A DNA stretch of 64,000 nt from Caldifarciminota bacterium SM23_42 (lineage in GTDB: Bacteria; Hydrothermota; Tepidihabitantia; SM23-42), in assembly GCA_001303785.1 (NCBI GenBank), contig LJUJ01000005.1, positions 1-64,000 on the forward strand, written 5' to 3'. The notes beneath the pieces were generated by a model. The model saw only the letters and a program-made list of their open reading frames with translations. It did not search any database and was not told where the DNA came from. The position numbers and the translations under genes were made by a program. Positions within the stretch are counted from its first letter, which is position 1. Every line of letters begins with the position of its first letter. Positions 23,937 to 32,300 of the stretch are shown here, in pieces.

Positions 23937-26483
23937 TTATCGAACCTTCACTCTCACACCGGCTTTGATCGCACGTCGCGGACCAACATTAGAGGGGTCA
24001 ATAATGTAGTCAGGAGAGCCCATTAAACCACCAGCTTTGTCACCAGAATCCCACGGATCGCCGGTCCGCGAATACACGTAAAGCGGATTCAAGGCATCAG
24101 TCAGATTAGTACCGCTAACAAAGAGGTCGAGCACACTATTACCAAATTGTATACCCTGATGAATAAGTATATCCAGGGACAAACTCCATCGCATGCGCGC
24201 GGAGTTTGCCTCTACGACAATGCCCTCGCCTAAGTAGGGAGTGTAAGGAAGTCCGCTCGTCAGCCGGAAATTCATGCCAACACCGCCCAGTTTATTGAAG
24301 AGAAATTGCCACGTACTCGACAGCGTGTGTCGCCGATCGAAATCAAGATTATATTCTTGTTTTCTCTCGGGTTGTCCAGTATATACATCATAAAAACCCT
24401 GCATTGCAAAAGACGCGGTACCACGTGCAACCTGATAAGTGTAGTTGATGCTGAAACCGAAATTCGAAACCAATTGTCGATTCAGTGTGATATCGACCCC
24501 TTGTACACTGCCAAAGTCGTTGTTTGTGTAGACAATGTATTCGTACGGGTACATGCGAACTGCGGTGGTCGCTAGCAGATCCCTGATGTCCTTAACAAAT
24601 AATGTAACATCAATCCCGTATATCTCTTGGAGTGCATACTTAACACCGACCTCGTAGGCGGTCGTGCGTTGCGGTAAGATACGAGGATTGCCGACAAGAC
24701 CGTAGCGCGGCATGCTCTCGGGATGCACTATGTAGTTGCTACTGAAATACATAATCTCATAGGGCGGCGTCTGGAAGAAATGACCATATGCAAAATGTAG
24801 CATTGCATTATCTGTAATGGGATGAGACAAGCCGAGACGTGGGGATACCTGGTATTGAGGTTTAACGTCACTGACCTCTGAACTCGGGTTTTCGATATCT
24901 TGCCACATCACAGTATTGGCATGACTGTAGTCGAAGCGTATGCCCGCATTGACGACCAGATGTTTATGCTCGATTTTATCTTGCACGAACACAGCTCCAT
25001 CACGTGGCTGTCTCTCGTATCGCTGATAAATAATCGGCGTATGCGCAAATAGCTGTTGCCTCTTGGCAACTTCGAATCGATAGAAGTTCTGCTCGCCACC
25101 GAATTTGATGTTGTGTATCCTGCCCAGTTGCCAGCTGAAGTCGGCTTTGATAACATACTGCCTGGTATTAACCTCCTGCCGGTATTGGGGATAACCAAAT
25201 ATGTAGAACTCCGAAAAGTTATCGCGAATCGGTGCCGGTAGATAACTTGCATACAAGTCTGCGGTGTCTTCGGGTACCTTTGTGTCCAATCTATCTTCAA
25301 TGTACCCGACGCGCACATTGTAGAAAAAATTATTGGCCGGCGCATGATTCAACCCAATAATCCCACGCAGGCTTTTCCCTCGACTCACGAGATAATTTTC
25401 GTACAAATACTTGTACAGATGATTGTAGCCCTGCGACTCATCATCACTATACTGTAAATCGAGTAGCAGCTTGAAATTAGGGCCAAATTTACGCGTGAGT
25501 TTTCCGTTAACTGACCGTGATAAGTCATAGCCGAATGGCAAATACGATTCCTTATTGAGATAATTGCCAGCCACAAAGAAACGCGTTGCCATATCTCCAG
25601 GAAACGGCCCCGATGCACTCGCATTGATTGCACCCCGAAATGGTACATTGTCGAATGTCTTGATTTCCTGCACTTCATACAATGAAACTAAATTCATATC
25701 GCGATGTGAATCATAATACAGAGTATCCAAGTCATTTATCCAATCCTTCTTGCGGTAGGGCGAAGAGTTCACCGCGAACGATGTGTACTCAAGATTCATT
25801 GATATCTTATTTCCACCCTCTGGAGTAATTATGTTCACGACACCACTCATCACATTACCGTACTCGGCATTAAAGGTTCCCGATAACAGAGACATTTCGG
25901 ACACAAAATTCTTGTTGAGCACTGGTTCAGTACCAAGCAACGCATTCGATACCTCAATGCCTTCAATATAATAGGCCAGTTCATCACTGCGGCCGCCTCG
26001 AACGTGGATATCACCGGCCGCACCAGTTGTCACACCACCTTGAAGTGCGATGGCCTCACTTGGTGTCTCGACGGGCGTGATGTCGAATTGTTCGCGTGTG
26101 ATACGTGCCTCTTTCGACGTCATGTCAATTTCAATGACGGGTTTCTTGGCAATCACTACAACCGGTTTATCAATTTCAATAACCGTTGGCTTTAGCCTGA
26201 AATCAAGATATGTAGTACGGTCAGCGAAAACCTGGACATCTTTCTGAATCCGAGCCTGATATCCAATCATCGAGGCCTCAATATCGTAGGTGCCCGGTGG
26301 AATATTGAGGATGAAGTAGTGCCCATCTGTATCAGTCGCACCGCCCGCCTGTAGTACATCAATAAAAACATCAACTGCGATGAGGGCATCGTTTGTTTCG
26401 GCGTCTATGACGCGGCCAGCTATCTTGCCCACAGTGCCAGCTGAAACAAGAAGAGGAAACAGAATGATGACTAGTTTATTCAT
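23937..26483 (-). CDS. TonB-dependent receptor with CarboxypepD_reg-like N-terminal domain
   Basis: An 848-residue outer-membrane receptor. A signal peptide (1-15) is followed by a carboxypeptidase-regulatory-like beta-sandwich (about 18-100; GKIAGRVIDAETNDALIAV), a plug domain (about 125-240; VETPSEAIALQGGV, IHVRGGRSDELAYYIEGIEV) and a 22-strand-type barrel to the C-terminus. This is the SusC/CirA-like arrangement, importing oligomers or metal chelates with TonB energy. AGGAGG precedes the ATG, and a TTGACG-16-TATAAT promoter gives a leader of about 20 bases. It heads the receptor-cargo-PorV operon. The substrate is unknown; no SusD-like lipoprotein accompanies it. Confidence 0.9.
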   Translation of the reverse strand: MNKLVIILFPLLVSAGTVGKIAGRVIDAETNDALIAVDVFIDVLQAGGATDTDGHYFILNIPPGTYDIEASMIGYQARIQKDVQVFADRTTYLDFRLKPTVIEIDKPVVVIAKKPVIEIDMTSKEARITREQFDITPVETPSEAIALQGGVTTGAAGDIHVRGGRSDELAYYIEGIEVSNALLGTEPVLNKNFVSEMSLLSGTFNAEYGNVMSGVVNIITPEGGNKISMNLEYTSFAVNSSPYRKKDWINDLDTLYYDSHRDMNLVSLYEVQEIKTFDNVPFRGAINASASGPFPGDMATRFFVAGNYLNKESYLPFGYDLSRSVNGKLTRKFGPNFKLLLDLQYSDDESQGYNHLYKYLYENYLVSRGKSLRGIIGLNHAPANNFFYNVRVGYIEDRLDTKVPEDTADLYASYLPAPIRDNFSEFYIFGYPQYRQEVNTRQYVIKADFSWQLGRIHNIKFGGEQNFYRFEVAKRQQLFAHTPIIYQRYERQPRDGAVFVQDKIEHKHLVVNAGIRFDYSHANTVMWQDIENPSSEVSDVKPQYQVSPRLGLSHPITDNAMLHFAYGHFFQTPPYEIMYFSSNYIVHPESMPRYGLVGNPRILPQRTTAYEVGVKYALQEIYGIDVTLFVKDIRDLLATTAVRMYPYEYIVYTNNDFGSVQGVDITLNRQLVSNFGFSINYTYQVARGTASFAMQGFYDVYTGQPERKQEYNLDFDRRHTLSSTWQFLFNKLGGVGMNFRLTSGLPYTPYLGEGIVVEANSARMRWSLSLDILIHQGIQFGNSVLDLFVSGTNLTDALNPLYVYSRTGDPWDSGDKAGGLMGSPDYIIDPSNVGPRRAIKAGVRVKVR

Positions 26484-26510
26484 ATTCCTCCTTTCTATTT
26501 TGATTTTTCT

Positions 26511-26538
26511 ATTATACTATCAAATACGCTCGCGTCAA
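26511..26538 (-). promoter_or_regulatory. Promoter of the TonB receptor operon
   Basis: On the minus strand, TTGACG (26533-26538), 16-base spacer, TATAAT (26511-26516), then a short leader with AGGAGG before the ATG at 26483. Confidence 0.7.
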
Positions 26539-26562
26539 GCCATTTGCACATTCTCTTAGATG

Positions 26563-26591
26563 TTGACACATTTGATGATTTTCAGTATACT
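26563..26591 (+). promoter_or_regulatory. Promoter of the SLBB gene (leaderless)
   Basis: TTGACA (26563-26568), 17-base spacer, TATACT (26586-26591). The ATG lies six bases later, which fixes the gene start and excludes the longer reading frame upstream. Confidence 0.72.
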
Positions 26592-26597
26592 TCAGCC

Positions 26598-27845
26598 ATG
26601 AAGTACATATTCATATTAATTATTATCATCACGCCTCTCGCCTATGATTCGGAGGCGTCTCCATACGATATTTCCGAATACGGGACAAGAACCGAACTTC
26701 CCAACCCCATAGTAACTGAGGATTACATCCTCATGCCGGGTGATTCGGTATTGATAACTATCACTGGAGCAACGAATTATTCATATATTACCGGTATCAC
26801 ATATGAAGGTAAGGTAACGCTTAATATGCCAGTAGCATCAGTACCCACTATGCAGGGTGTGTACGTGCCCCAATATGACGTCGTTGCCGCCATTCCGGTT
26901 TATGGACTCAGCTTGCATACTGCCAAGGATTCCATTGCAAAAGTATTTTCACGATACCTACGAAATGTGGACATAGACGTCACACTGCTTGGTATGCGCA
27001 CATTTGTTGTGCTAGTCGTGGGTGAAATCACTACGCCTGGAATGGTTGAGGCCACCCCTATTTACCGCGTATCCACGGTCATCGATGCCGCCGGTGGCAT
27101 CACAGCAGTCGGTTCGCGTGCTCACATAGAACTAAAAAGAGGAAGACAATCTACTCGGGTTAACCTAGATGAATTCGAACGAACCGGAAACGTTGAAGCC
27201 AACCCATATGTTCAGGACGGTGACATTATTGTAATACCCGTAATGAGAATGTCGGTGGTCATAAAGGGAGCGGTATTTGGGAAAAGAGAATATGAACTTA
27301 GAGTTGCTGAATTAACTGCTTCGCGGGAAAGAACCAGTGAGGGGCTATACGAACTCATCGAAGGCGAACGGGTCTCTGATCTGCTTGTGAAGGCCGGTGG
27401 TATCACACCGTGGGCCGACGCAACTCATGCTTACATTGAGAGAGGTGTCCAAAAAATATACGTAAATGCCTCTGCAGTCAGTACTAATCCAGATACATCC
27501 GAGAACATTAGAATGCTCGACGGGGACGTTCTGGTAGTGCCCTCGGTTTCTTCAGTTGTATATGTTCAGGGCCAGGTAGTGGCACCTGGTGCATTTCCAT
27601 TTCAACCTTATACTAAAGTAAGCAATTACATCGGCGTGGCAGGCGGTCCTCTCGGCGATGCCAACACGTCAGGTGCTCACATAAAGCGAGGACAAGACAA
27701 AATACCAATAAAGGATGACCCCTTTGTTGAAGAAGGAGATATCATATTCGTTCCTCGTCAAGTACTCAAATGGTGGCAGGATTACTTGGAGATAACCGCT
27801 GTGGTCGCATCACTAGTAATCGCATATCTCTCGATTACGAAATAG
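26598..27845 (+). CDS. Polysaccharide-export (Wza-like) SLBB protein
   Basis: A 415-residue envelope protein. After the signal peptide (about 1-20) comes a Poly_export domain (about 40-140; YILMPGDSVLITITG) and three SLBB-type beta-grasp units (VVLVVGEITTPGMVEATP; SVVIKGAVFGKREYE; SSVVYVQGQVVAPGAFPF). A C-terminal hydrophobic helix (about 395-412) follows. Such proteins form the outer-membrane channel for capsule or exopolysaccharide. I use the ATG at the predicted transcription start; an in-frame ATG 54 bases upstream lies before the -35 box. No glycosyltransferase or Wzc genes are nearby. The following 231-base gap precedes the DUF6754 cluster, with which it may or may not work. Confidence 0.87.
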   Translation: MKYIFILIIIITPLAYDSEASPYDISEYGTRTELPNPIVTEDYILMPGDSVLITITGATNYSYITGITYEGKVTLNMPVASVPTMQGVYVPQYDVVAAIPVYGLSLHTAKDSIAKVFSRYLRNVDIDVTLLGMRTFVVLVVGEITTPGMVEATPIYRVSTVIDAAGGITAVGSRAHIELKRGRQSTRVNLDEFERTGNVEANPYVQDGDIIVIPVMRMSVVIKGAVFGKREYELRVAELTASRERTSEGLYELIEGERVSDLLVKAGGITPWADATHAYIERGVQKIYVNASAVSTNPDTSENIRMLDGDVLVVPSVSSVVYVQGQVVAPGAFPFQPYTKVSNYIGVAGGPLGDANTSGAHIKRGQDKIPIKDDPFVEEGDIIFVPRQVLKWWQDYLEITAVVASLVIAYLSITK

Positions 27846-28000
27846 CTTGTACTACAAAGATATTAAACGAACCATAAGACCCCATAAAAAAGAAAGTCAA
27901 AGATACAATGCAAGCATAATTCTTATTCTTGTTCCGTATTCGTGGGGCAACAATGACATTCTGGTTCTCTGTACGAATACGATTCACCAATAAACAACGC

Positions 28001-28025
28001 GTGGTCTACTCTATCATAAGACCAC
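28001..28025. promoter_or_regulatory. Inverted repeat upstream of the DUF6754 cluster
   Basis: GTGGTCT (28001-28007) and AGACCAC (28019-28025) form a perfect 7-bp inverted repeat with an 11-base centre that contains TATCAT. It lies 51 bases before the first gene of the cluster. The spacing suits a dimeric regulator or a small hairpin. No clear -35 accompanies the TATCAT. Confidence 0.4.
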
Positions 28026-28076
28026 TCCACTATTGTCTGGTAATGCCCAAAATTAGCATCATGTAAGGAGGCCATT

Positions 28077-29171
28077 ATGCAAATACTACTCATACTTGTC
28101 GTGGCATCGATTGAAACAATTGGCACACCGATTGTCAGGGACAACCCCAATGACGACGGAAGCAAGGTTATAATTACCTGGCAGGAAACTGGTGAGGCTA
28201 TAGCAATCGATGGCTACGAAATACTGCGCGCCGAAGAAGCAGATGAATTCGAAAGAATCGCGCGGGTAAATCGATCAGAAAAACAATACACGGATCCCGA
28301 AACGAGAGATGGAGTATCATACCGTTATCAGGTTGTAGCCGTTAAGAATGACAAAGTCGTCGCACAATCAGCGATTTCGGCACCGGTCGTGAGTAGTCAA
28401 CAATGGTTTAACACGAGCCGTACCAACGTACTGATCGGCGTCATCACCTATTCTATATTAGTGCTCTGGTTCATCTATCGTGCACGTGCCGGCAAGAAAT
28501 TGTTCATCCGTAGACTACCCGGGCTTGATGCACTCGAAGAAGCCGTTGGTCGAGCAACCGAAATGGGTAAGCCGATCTTATATGTGCCGGGTTTGTCCTC
28601 GATAGAAGACATCGCGACGATTGCTTCACTAAACATATTGTCTCAGGTTGCCAAGAAAACGGCCGAATACAACACAACGCTGCTCGTACCGAACCGGAGT
28701 CCGGTGGTCTATGTTGTAGCTCGAGAAATAGTAAAGGAATCCTACACCGATGCTGGTAGACCAGATGCCTTTAACTCTGATAATATCTATTTTGTTACAC
28801 AAAACCAATGGGCCTACGCGGCCGCAGTATGCGGTACAATGGTCAGGGAAAAACCTGCTACGAATCTTTTCTTGGGCTATTTCTGGGCTGAGTCACTAGT
28901 TCTCGCTGAAACCGGTGCGTCAACCGGTGCGATCCAGATTGCGGGTACAGACTCAGTATTCCAGCTTCCATTCTTCATAACGGCATGCGATTATACACTA
29001 ATCGGAGAGGAATTGTACGCAGCATCTGCATACTTATCCAAAGAGCCCCTCTTACTGGGTTCGCTGAAGGGACAGGATTGGGGCAAAATGATTGTACTCA
29101 GCATACTCATTGTAGCATCGGCACTCATCATGTTCGGACTTCGCGAGATATACGCATTATTCAATATATAG
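28077..29171 (+). CDS. FN3-TM-DUF6754 membrane protein
   Basis: A 364-residue protein: signal-like N-terminus (1-15), an extracytoplasmic fibronectin type III domain (about 18-103; GYEILRAEEADEFERIARVN), a membrane helix (about 117-135), a cytoplasmic domain that I recognise as DUF6754-like (about 140-330; LFIRRLPGLDALEEAVGRAT, GKPILYVPGLSSIEDIATIA), and a C-terminal helix (340-362). The family has no known function. AGGAGG lies five bases before the ATG. It starts a cluster of four membrane proteins with gaps of 15, -4 and 100 bases. The fixed extracytoplasmic / cytoplasmic layout suggests a signalling or transport scaffold, which is inference. Confidence 0.75.
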   Translation: MQILLILVVASIETIGTPIVRDNPNDDGSKVIITWQETGEAIAIDGYEILRAEEADEFERIARVNRSEKQYTDPETRDGVSYRYQVVAVKNDKVVAQSAISAPVVSSQQWFNTSRTNVLIGVITYSILVLWFIYRARAGKKLFIRRLPGLDALEEAVGRATEMGKPILYVPGLSSIEDIATIASLNILSQVAKKTAEYNTTLLVPNRSPVVYVVAREIVKESYTDAGRPDAFNSDNIYFVTQNQWAYAAAVCGTMVREKPATNLFLGYFWAESLVLAETGASTGAIQIAGTDSVFQLPFFITACDYTLIGEELYAASAYLSKEPLLLGSLKGQDWGKMIVLSILIVASALIMFGLREIYALFNI

Positions 29172-29186
29172 TTAAGGAGGACGACA

Positions 29187-29813
29187 ATGAAAAAACGAAT
29201 ACCACTTATAATATGCATGTTCCTGGGCATTGCCATGATCATACAATTCTTCATTCCTCATTCTATCAGCACTCATTTCTATGACCATACAACACGATGG
29301 TTCCTTGCGATCGTTGGCTTTGCCTGGGTACTCGGCATAGGTAGTATCATCGACCACCACACAACCCGCATCAGACAAAAGAAAGAGAACTGGTATTTCA
29401 GTTATGTCACTCTGGTAGGGCTCGTGGTAATGGCGATCCTCGGGCTATTCTGGGGTATTCAAAGGGGTACCCTATTCATGACGCTGTGGCAACACATCGT
29501 GTTACCACTCGGTGCCACTATGTATGCAATGCTTGCCTTCTATATGGCTTCCGCTGCCTATCGCGCATTTCGCGCACGGACAAAAGAAGCAACAATACTG
29601 CTAATCGCGGCTTTCGTGGTTATGCTTGGTATGGTGCCATTTGGTTACTACATCTCACCCAAGCTTCCAGAATTTGCAGAATGGCTGCTACGCGTTCCTA
29701 ACGCCGCTGCAAAACGGGGCATCATATTTGGCGTAGCTTTTGGAAGTATTTCGACCGCACTGAAAATAATCCTTGGCATCGAACGATCCTGGCTCGGAGG
29801 AGGTATCAAATGA
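29187..29813 (+). CDS. Uncharacterised six-helix membrane protein
   Basis: A 208-residue protein with about six membrane helices (for example [54 protein letters not shown], and a long pair around 105-160). I do not recognise a family. Short loops contain a His/Arg-rich segment ([13 protein letters not shown]) after helix 2. AGGAGG lies six bases before the ATG. The end overlaps the next gene by four bases (ATGA), so the two are translated together. It probably forms an integral-membrane complex with the other three proteins of the DUF6754 cluster. Confidence 0.7.
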   Translation: MKKRIPLIICMFLGIAMIIQFFIPHSISTHFYDHTTRWFLAIVGFAWVLGIGSIIDHHTTRIRQKKENWYFSYVTLVGLVVMAILGLFWGIQRGTLFMTLWQHIVLPLGATMYAMLAFYMASAAYRAFRARTKEATILLIAAFVVMLGMVPFGYYISPKLPEFAEWLLRVPNAAAKRGIIFGVAFGSISTALKIILGIERSWLGGGIK

Positions 29814-30664
29814 AAATTCTGGAATCATTAACCAAAATCCCACGGCAGATCATCTTCTTGGTAATCGCATTGGCAGTCGCCGGCCCATTGATCATACCGA
29901 TCGGCATTCCGGTCAATGTTATGCCGCAAACGCAAAAATTATTCAATGCCATGGAGGAACTAGGACCGGAATCGAAGCCCGTACTCATTTCCTGTGATTT
30001 TGATCCACAATCACTACCCGAGTTGTATCCAATGCTACTGGCTATTATGCGTCAGTGCTATGCGCGAGATGTAAAGGTGGTACTCATGGCATTGTGGCCT
30101 CAGGGCACCAGCATGGTGGAGCTGGCATTCGAGGAATTAACTGCGGAATTCACCAAGGAGTACGGTGTTGATTACGCTTTCCTCGGATATAAAGTCGGTG
30201 CTGCGGCTGTCTTGCTGGGTATGGGTGAGAATATCGAAAGTGTTTTTCCCAACGACTTTTACGGCACGCCGACGAACTCTCTGCCTTTGATGTCCTCTGT
30301 GAAGAACTACAAAGACATCAGTCTTGTTGTTACTCTCTCAACCGGCGACCCAGGTTGGCGCTTCTGGCTACTGTATGCCCAAGCACGATACGGGGCACGC
30401 TTAGGCGTCGGGGTCACAGCAGTTTCTGCCGCTGATGTCTATCCCTATGTTGAGACTGGTCAGGTGATCGGTCTGCTCTCCGGTATGAAGGGAGCATCTG
30501 AATACGAAACCCTCGTATCACAAAAGCAATATTCGAGAGGAATCCTACGAGCTTCTCAAGGTATGGATGCACAATCACTCGGACATTTGTTCATCATGAT
30601 ATTCATACTCATCGGTAATATCGGGTATTTCATTCAGCAAAGAAGCAGGAAGGTGCAGAAATGA
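29810..30664 (+). CDS. Uncharacterised membrane-anchored protein of the DUF6754 cluster
   Basis: A 284-residue protein with an N-terminal helix (about 14-33), a soluble alpha/beta domain (about 45-245) and a C-terminal helix (about 255-275). The soluble part starts [18 protein letters not shown] and contains [12 protein letters not shown] and [12 protein letters not shown]. It ends with a pattern ([12 protein letters not shown], then [16 protein letters not shown]) reminiscent of the DUF6754 region of the first gene (AGTDSVFQLPFFIT, then LIGEELYAASAYLS). The two may share a fold. AGGAGG is six bases before the ATG. No catalytic motif is recognised. Confidence 0.7.
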   Translation: MKILESLTKIPRQIIFLVIALAVAGPLIIPIGIPVNVMPQTQKLFNAMEELGPESKPVLISCDFDPQSLPELYPMLLAIMRQCYARDVKVVLMALWPQGTSMVELAFEELTAEFTKEYGVDYAFLGYKVGAAAVLLGMGENIESVFPNDFYGTPTNSLPLMSSVKNYKDISLVVTLSTGDPGWRFWLLYAQARYGARLGVGVTAVSAADVYPYVETGQVIGLLSGMKGASEYETLVSQKQYSRGILRASQGMDAQSLGHLFIMIFILIGNIGYFIQQRSRKVQK

Positions 30665-30725
30665 CGCGAAGACAACTACCTGATAATAATATCGGTGTAA
30701 TCTGTTTTTCATCGCCGGCATCGAA

Positions 30726-30750
30726 GCAAGAAGTTCTCCAAACTTCTTGC
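30726..30750 (+). promoter_or_regulatory. Intra-operon hairpin just before a Shine-Dalgarno site
   Basis: GCAAGAAGTT and AACTTCTTGC form a perfect 10-bp stem with the loop CTCCA. AAAGGAGG follows one base later. There is no T-run, so a simple intrinsic terminator is unlikely; RNA processing, stability or translational control of the next gene is more plausible. Confidence 0.55.
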
Positions 30751-30764
30751 TAAAGGAGGAAAAA

Positions 30765-31394
30765 GTGAATATCGCTACTAATCCCTGGATCTGGCTCTCC
30801 GCGATATTGACACTATGCATCTTCTCGTTTCTCTATCGTGATAACATGCTATACCGTTTTGCCGAACATCTCTTTGTCGGTGTCTCAGCAGGTTATTTGA
30901 TCGCCCTGACGTGGCACAATCAAATATACCCAAATCTCATGCGCCCGTTATTCGTTGAGGCTAACTTCCTCTATATCATACCACTCGCTTTCGCCTTGTG
31001 CTACTTCGCACGTTTCATTCCAAAATTCGCTTTCTTGGTTCGACTGCCGATTGCCTTTGTCATCGGATGGGGTTCAGGTGTGGTAATTCCGGCATATTTC
31101 CAGAGAGATATCCTGAGACAGGCACAAGGCACTCTGCTGTTACCAGAAGCATTCGCGAAATGGGATACCGGTTTGTGGGCGATTGTGGTACTCGTTGGTG
31201 TAATTTGTACACTCATATATTTCTTCTTTTCACGAGAGAGAAAGGGTATTATCAAACCTGCTGCCAACTTCGGCATCGTCTTCCTCATGCTTGGCTTCGG
31301 TGCCTCGTTCGGCTATACGGTCATGGCACGTATCAGTCTGCTCATAGGCAGACTACAATTTCTATTGGGAGATTGGCTAGGGATAATTAGATAG
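30765..31394 (+). CDS. Uncharacterised polytopic membrane protein, end of DUF6754 cluster
   Basis: A 209-residue protein with about six membrane helices (NPWIWLSAILTLCIFSFLY, LFVGVSAGYLIAL, FLYIIPLAFALCYFARF, LPIAFVIGWGSGVVIPAYF, LWAIVVLVGVICTLIYFFF, and a long final pair). I do not recognise a family. The GTG start is chosen because AAAGGAGG ends five bases before it; an in-frame TTG further upstream lies within the hairpin arm. It is separated from the previous gene by 100 bases containing that hairpin, so its expression may be set separately from the first three genes. Confidence 0.68.
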   Translation: MNIATNPWIWLSAILTLCIFSFLYRDNMLYRFAEHLFVGVSAGYLIALTWHNQIYPNLMRPLFVEANFLYIIPLAFALCYFARFIPKFAFLVRLPIAFVIGWGSGVVIPAYFQRDILRQAQGTLLLPEAFAKWDTGLWAIVVLVGVICTLIYFFFSRERKGIIKPAANFGIVFLMLGFGASFGYTVMARISLLIGRLQFLLGDWLGIIR

Positions 31395-31460
31395 GACGCT
31401 GCACGCATTACGCCATACGCCTTTCCTGACAAACAGTATGCGGAGGCAGCATATCAAAAG

Positions 31461-31536
31461 ATCAGGGTACCAGCAGGAAGGACATCAGATTATCAGGACA
31501 TCAGTGAAAGGGATACCAGGACACCATGATATCAGG
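31461..31536. repeat. Short degenerate direct repeats in an intergenic gap
   Basis: ATCAGG/ACCAGG recurs at 31461, 31492, 31515 and 31531, and GGACATCAG at 31480-31488 and 31496-31504 with a variant GGACACCAT at 31519. The rest of the 262-base gap shows no gene apart from the promoter at its right end. Confidence 0.5.
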
Positions 31537-31622
31537 CCTATAACTTGGTAATCGTGCATCGTTCCCGATCCCCGGCGCTCCGGTCTACCTATTCTCCGTC
31601 TCTGTATATGAGTAGTAGAACA

Positions 31623-31650
31623 TTGACAATTCAGTCGGTGTGAATATACT
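31623..31650 (+). promoter_or_regulatory. Promoter of the SEC-C gene (leaderless)
   Basis: TTGACA (31623-31628), 16-base spacer, TATACT (31645-31650), with the ATG six bases later and no Shine-Dalgarno sequence. Confidence 0.72.
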
Positions 31651-31656
31651 TGAAGT

Positions 31657-32223
31657 ATGGTACTAGCAGATATACAAAAAAAGAGCGCGGAAGAGCGCAA
31701 GCGAGAAAAACGCCTGGTGCACCTTACCAATGCGCTGAGTCGCGATTTCTTTGAATCAAAAAGGCTTAGGGCGAACGTTCAAAAGGCGGAGGCGGAATAC
31801 TTGACCAAAAGCATGCTTGACTACCTCTTCTTTGAAGAAAAAAAAGAACTCAGAGAACTGAACGAACATCATATTCAGCATTTCATGCTCGTGCATTCAC
31901 CCCGTAGATTGAATCTTACTGCAGAGACAGGCAAGGTTGCACCAGAGATCCTCAACAGTTTCCTCTCGTTCCTTGACGAAACGGGTCACATCAACAACGG
32001 TGAACAGCTCAGAGACACAGTCCAAGCCAATAAGCGCGCCTTCCTAGAATTAATGCCTAAAGCCAAGAAAAGCACCAAAGCCACGAAAAAACCGACGACC
32101 AAAAAACCGCGCCGGACAAGAACAGCAAAAAGACCCCCAACCGAGGTTAAAGCTGGCCGCAACGATCCATGTCCATGCGGCAGCGGCAAGAAGTATAAGA
32201 AATGCTGCGGTAAAAGCGACTGA
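31657..32223 (+). CDS. SEC-C zinc-finger protein
   Basis: A 188-residue protein. The N-terminal 130 residues are helical and charged ([36 protein letters not shown]). A Lys/Thr/Pro/Arg-rich linker (about 131-165) follows. The C-terminus is a complete SEC-C zinc-binding motif, [19 protein letters not shown]. The same motif ends SecA and many unrelated proteins and binds Zn, often for contact with SecB or ribosomes. The basic linker suggests nucleic-acid or ribosome binding. It is monocistronic, with a leaderless promoter upstream and a convergent symporter gene downstream. Specific function unknown. Confidence 0.8.
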   Translation: MVLADIQKKSAEERKREKRLVHLTNALSRDFFESKRLRANVQKAEAEYLTKSMLDYLFFEEKKELRELNEHHIQHFMLVHSPRRLNLTAETGKVAPEILNSFLSFLDETGHINNGEQLRDTVQANKRAFLELMPKAKKSTKATKKPTTKKPRRTRTAKRPPTEVKAGRNDPCPCGSGKKYKKCCGKSD

Positions 32224-32300
32224 CCGTTTGTGTAATCGGAACTACTAATCCTTATCTAACGAAAACTACTCATCATTCACACTACACTACATAAAAGCAA

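Noticed and set aside
26544-26597. 18-codon N-terminal extension of the SLBB protein
   Set aside because: It begins upstream of the -35 box of the gene's own promoter and would spoil the signal peptide.
27923-28165. 80-residue minus-strand ORF in the gap before the DUF6754 cluster
   Set aside because: It overlaps the start of a well-supported plus-strand gene and has no ribosome site or recognisable features.
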